A stretch of DNA of 36,016 bases. Source: Flavobacteriia bacterium. Its GTDB lineage: Bacteria > Bacteroidota > Bacteroidia > Flavobacteriales > Weeksellaceae. Below the pieces are notes generated by a model that searched no databases, was not told the origin of the DNA, and was given only the letters and a program-made list of their open reading frames with translations. Made by a program: the position numbers and the translations under genes. This document shows positions 33,844 through 36,016 of this stretch, in pieces. Location of the stretch: NCBI GenBank assembly GCA_019455045.1, contig JACFND010000025.1, positions 1 to 36,016 on the forward strand. Reading direction: 5' to 3'. Position 1 is the first letter of the stretch; each line of letters opens with the position of its first letter.

Positions 33844-33874
33844 CAAATGTAAGACTTCTTATATAAATGACCAA
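33844..33874 (-). promoter_or_regulatory. Promoter of the rpsF operon
   Basis: On the minus strand TTG (33874-33872), 20-bp spacer, TACATTTG (33851-33844): a full match to the Bacteroidota consensus TTG/TAnnTTTG. The start of transcription would be near 33838-33840, giving a leader of about 20 nt before the rpsF ATG. The best promoter in the window. Confidence 0.88.
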
Positions 33875-34552
33875 ACTGCCAAAGGCTTTTATTTTGGAAT
33901 GCAAATTTAATCAAAAGAAATCGCTTTGAATGGCTCAGTTTCAAAGATTTGAGCAAGGAATAAGTTATTGGATTTTTGAGAAATTACAAAATCTTATTAC
34001 CTTAGTAATCATCAGTCTAACAGCAAATTAACCTTATTACCTTATTTTTATCTCTCTTTCAAAGGGCAAAAGTTTGAGTTTTTTGAAACAAAATTATAAG
34101 GTAATAGGGGCTGGGGTCCGGAGTATTTTGCTGTTACTAAAGGAATAAGGGTTTACTCTTATAAATAAAATTTTGGATTGATTTCCCGTCTGGCCAATCC
34201 TGAAAGGAATTAAAATATTTTTAAAATAAGGTTTGGGTAAGATTAATTTACCAGGTGTCAAAAAAATTATTGAGTCAGACTCAATTCAAGCCAATTCAAA
34301 TGAGATAATTCATTTTGACAAAAGTTCTTTTTGAAAAAACACAAAACCTTATTTTAGACAACAATCAAATTTCATCAAATAAAAAGACCTTATTACCTTA
34401 GTAACAATCTGATACCCAATAAGCATCACCCTATATTACCTTATTAAAAGATTTTTAAAAAGTACACTATCCTAAAAGAAACTAAGATTCTTCCGGGTTT
34501 TAATTTTTCTTTAAAACTTCAAACCTTTTATACCCGTGAAAGTTTAATTAAT
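33875..34552. repeat. Non-coding region with repeated CCTTATTACCTTA motif in both orientations
   Basis: No plausible gene on either strand. The motif CTTATTACCTTA occurs at 33993 and 34388 (both continuing as GTAA), 34032 (continuing TTT) and, shortened, at 34434 (TATTACCTTATT). Inverted copies are ATAAGGTAATAGGG at 34096 and TTACTAAAGGAATAAGG at 34134. A further 13-bp inverted pair, TAAAATAAGGTTT (34222-34234) and AAACCTTATTTTA (34344-34356), flanks a perfect dyad at 34269. No transposase, terminal inverted repeats or evenly spaced units are evident. Confidence 0.75.
34269..34285. promoter_or_regulatory. Perfect 17-bp dyad, possible operator
   Basis: ATTGAGTC and GACTCAAT are exact inverted arms around a single A. 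There is no T run, so it is not a terminator. It lies about 270 bp before the next promoter; a protein-binding site is possible but unproven. Confidence 0.4.
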
Positions 34553-34560
34553 TAGTTTTG
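34553..34560 (+). promoter_or_regulatory. Candidate -7 element of the alpha/beta hydrolase gene
   Basis: TAGTTTTG matches TAnnTTTG. No TTG at the usual upstream spacing. Its last base is the first base of the potential GTG start at 34560, which argues for the downstream ATG at 34596. Confidence 0.5.
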
Positions 34561-34595
34561 TGCCGCTTTTCAACAGAGAAGTTTTTTCTAACAGT

Positions 34596-35405
34596 ATGCA
34601 GAATTTCAGCATAAATTTAATATTGATCATCATCGGAGCCGCTATCGGGCTTTACATACTGCTGTGTCTGATTCTTTTTCTGGTCCAGGAAAAATTAATT
34701 TTCAAACCCGAAAAGATTCCTGCCGATCAAAAATTTGAATTCGATCAGGATTTTGAGGAATTATTTGTCAGTGCAGCCGACAGAAAACGGATCAACGGAC
34801 TGCTGTTCAAAACCGATAATTCAAAAGGACTGATTTTTTATATGCACGGAAATGTGGGTTCGCTCAATTCGTGGGGAACGGCACCGACCAACTATCTCCG
34901 GCTGAATTATGATGTTTTTATCTATGATTACAGAAGTTTTGGCAAAAGCGAAGGCAGCATCAGCAGCGAAAAACAGCTGTTCACCGACAATCAGCTGATG
35001 TATGACGAAATCAAAAAAAGATACGCCGAAGACAAAATCATCCTACTCGGTCATTCGCTGGGTTCGGGCATGGCGGCAAAACTCGCAGCTGATAATCATC
35101 CCAAAAAGCTAATCCTGCTGACTCCTTATTACAGTATGACCAAAATGATGAAAAATCTGTATCCTTATCTGCCGGTGTTTATACTGAAATACAAACTTTC
35201 GACTCATAAATATCTGAAAAACTGCAAAATGCCGATCGTTATTTTTCACGGAGATGCCGATCAGCTGATCAACTGCAGCGCTTCAAAACAACTTTCAAAA
35301 GATTTCAAACCGGGTGACCAACTGTTTATACTCAAAGGTCAGGATCATTATCGGGTCAATGAAAATGAGGATTACAGAGCAGAGCTGAAAAAGATTTTGG
35401 AATGA
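34596..35405 (+). CDS. Membrane-anchored alpha/beta hydrolase
   Basis: 269 residues from ATG 34596. A GTG start at 34560 would add 12 residues but overlaps the -7 promoter element, so it is unlikely. An N-terminal membrane anchor (NLILIIIGAAIGLYILLCLILFLV in two parts) is followed by an alpha/beta-hydrolase fold: oxyanion loop MHGNVGSLNSWG, YDYRSFGKSEG, nucleophile Ser154 in GHSLGSG, acid Asp220 or Asp222 in FHGDADQL and His251 in GQDHYRV. It resembles the BEM46/YqkD-type peptidase- or esterase-like hydrolases found in many bacteria. Substrate unknown. It follows the repeat-bearing non-coding region and precedes the DinB gene, which has its own promoter. Confidence 0.9.
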   Translation: MQNFSINLILIIIGAAIGLYILLCLILFLVQEKLIFKPEKIPADQKFEFDQDFEELFVSAADRKRINGLLFKTDNSKGLIFYMHGNVGSLNSWGTAPTNYLRLNYDVFIYDYRSFGKSEGSISSEKQLFTDNQLMYDEIKKRYAEDKIILLGHSLGSGMAAKLAADNHPKKLILLTPYYSMTKMMKNLYPYLPVFILKYKLSTHKYLKNCKMPIVIFHGDADQLINCSASKQLSKDFKPGDQLFILKGQDHYRVNENEDYRAELKKILE

Positions 35406-35448
35406 TAATCTTTTCAATTTAAAACAGATTTTTCGGTCGAATTTTATG

Positions 35449-35456
35449 TACTTTTG
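35449..35456 (+). promoter_or_regulatory. Candidate -7 element of the DinB-family gene
   Basis: TACTTTTG matches TAnnTTTG. The 20 bp 35440-35459 are identical to 25226-25245 at the DUF1599 promoter. No clear TTG is seen upstream. The TTG at 35454 lies inside this element and so is not the start codon. Confidence 0.5.
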
Positions 35457-35474
35457 AAACTTCCCAAAAGAATT

Positions 35475-35942
35475 ATGATTATGAACGAAAAGAAACGTCT
35501 GCTCGATTTTTTTGAATACAATTCCTGGTGCAATGTTGAACTGATCAAGGTGATTGCGCCCAAAACACACGAATTTCCAAAAAGAGTCGAAGAAGTAATG
35601 AGCCATATACTCAATTCGCATATTTTCTGGAACAACCGCTGTACCGGCAAACCCGACAACGACCGCTGGATCATCCATCCGCCCGAAGATCTGCTTGAAA
35701 TCAATGAAGAAAATCATATCATTACCAATTCAATTTTGAACAGCCGAGATCTGTCAGAAGAAATTTCTTTCAAGAATTCAAAAGGCGGAATTTCAACGGT
35801 TACACTTGGCGATATCTATTATCATCTGTCAAACCACGGAACCTATCACAGAGGCCAGTTGGCACTGCTTTTCCGCCAGTCGGGTGTGGCAGAACCGCTC
35901 AGAACAGATTATATCTACTACAAAATCAAAGATAAGAATTGA
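35475..35942 (+). CDS. DinB-family protein
   Basis: About 155 residues from ATG 35475 (MIMNEKK; ATG 35481 is equally possible). Four-helix DinB/YfiT-like fold: LLDFFEYNSWCNVELIKVI, then MSHILNSHIFWNNRCTG with the first metal-site histidine, and DIYYHLSNHGTYHRGQLALLFRQ with two more histidines (NHGTYHRGQ). These give the three-His site of the family, whose members include thiol-dependent transferases (bacillithiol or mycothiol enzymes); most are uncharacterised. The link to a low-molecular-weight thiol is of interest beside the amidoligase operon, though 12 kb apart. Confidence 0.9.
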   Translation: MIMNEKKRLLDFFEYNSWCNVELIKVIAPKTHEFPKRVEEVMSHILNSHIFWNNRCTGKPDNDRWIIHPPEDLLEINEENHIITNSILNSRDLSEEISFKNSKGGISTVTLGDIYYHLSNHGTYHRGQLALLFRQSGVAEPLRTDYIYYKIKDKN

Positions 35943-35960
35943 TGGATGTTGGGTGTTGGG
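35940..35960. repeat. Heptamer tandem repeat (TGTTGGG type)
   Basis: TGATGGA, TGTTGGG, TGTTGGG (35940-35946, 35947-35953, 35954-35960), starting in the stop codon of the DinB gene. Same unit length as the CTGAAAC arrays but a different sequence. Confidence 0.6.
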
Positions 35961-36016
35961 ATTTGTACGTCCCTGATATAGGTTGACCGAAAAAGTCAAT
36001 TTATATGAAAACAAAT

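Noticed and set aside
33993..34445. CRISPR-like array
   Set aside because: The CCTTATTACCTTA motifs are short, unevenly spaced and in both orientations; no cas genes lie in the window.
34560..34595. GTG start for the alpha/beta hydrolase
   Set aside because: The GTG overlaps the last base of the -7 promoter element, so transcription should begin after it; ATG 34596 is preferred.
35454..35474. TTG start for the DinB gene
   Set aside because: It lies inside the TACTTTTG -7 element; ATG 35475 or 35481 is downstream of the expected transcript start.

Overview
The window looks like chromosomal DNA of a member of the Bacteroidota, class Flavobacteriia. Reasons: moderately AT-rich genes; several promoters with the Bacteroidota -7 element TAnnTTTG, some with a TTG about 20 bp upstream; almost no Shine-Dalgarno sequences; secreted proteins with short Lys-rich signal peptides ending in AQ; an lptD-like acidic lipoprotein tail (C-NDDD); and a gene block (DUF1599, BT_3928/DoxX family, tpiA, prmA, clpS) typical of this group. 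RecBCD plus AsnA would fit a Weeksellaceae-like lineage, but I cannot place it more finely. No IS transposase, CRISPR, rRNA or tRNA was recognised.

Layout. 1-6.9 kb: two secreted subtilisin-family (S8) peptidases flank a gamma-glutamyltransferase; the first peptidase runs off the left edge in a tandem array of exact 219-bp repeats. 6.9-15.9 kb: acylphosphatase, then recB, recC and recD (transcribed D-C-B on the minus strand). 16.0-18.4 kb: asnA and purD converge with 3 bp between them. 18.5-19.0 kb: a diheme c-type cytochrome. 19.0-23.4 kb: a tight four-gene operon of amide-bond-forming enzymes (ATP-grasp, GCS2 carboxylate-amine ligase, class I glutamine amidotransferase, and a second ATP-grasp that looks circularly permuted like glutathionylspermidine synthetase). 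23.5-25.2 kb: PPK2 polyphosphate kinase and folP. 25.2-30.1 kb: a plus-strand block DUF1599 - DoxX-like - OppB-like permease - tpiA - prmA - clpS. 30.2-32.4 kb: an unrecognised secreted protein, a DUF4382 lipoprotein and the relic of an SBBP-repeat protein. 32.4-33.9 kb: rpsF-rpsR-rplI ribosomal operon with a textbook promoter. 33.9-34.55 kb: a 0.7-kb non-coding region carrying a repeated CCTTATTACCTTA motif in both orientations. 34.6-36.0 kb: a membrane-anchored alpha/beta hydrolase and a DinB-family protein.

The most interesting item is the amidoligase operon. Its enzyme set parallels glutathione and then glutathionylspermidine synthesis (GCS-type ligase, ATP-grasp ligase, permuted ATP-grasp ligase, plus a glutamine amidotransferase that could hydrolyse a gamma-glutamyl bond or supply ammonia), so it probably makes a small uncharacterised amide or peptide metabolite. 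The product is unknown. Second in interest are the unexplained DNA repeats: the CCTTATTACCTTA cluster, heptamer tandem repeats (CTGAAAC and TGTTGGG) in three intergenic places, and CGCAAAG repeats upstream of recC.
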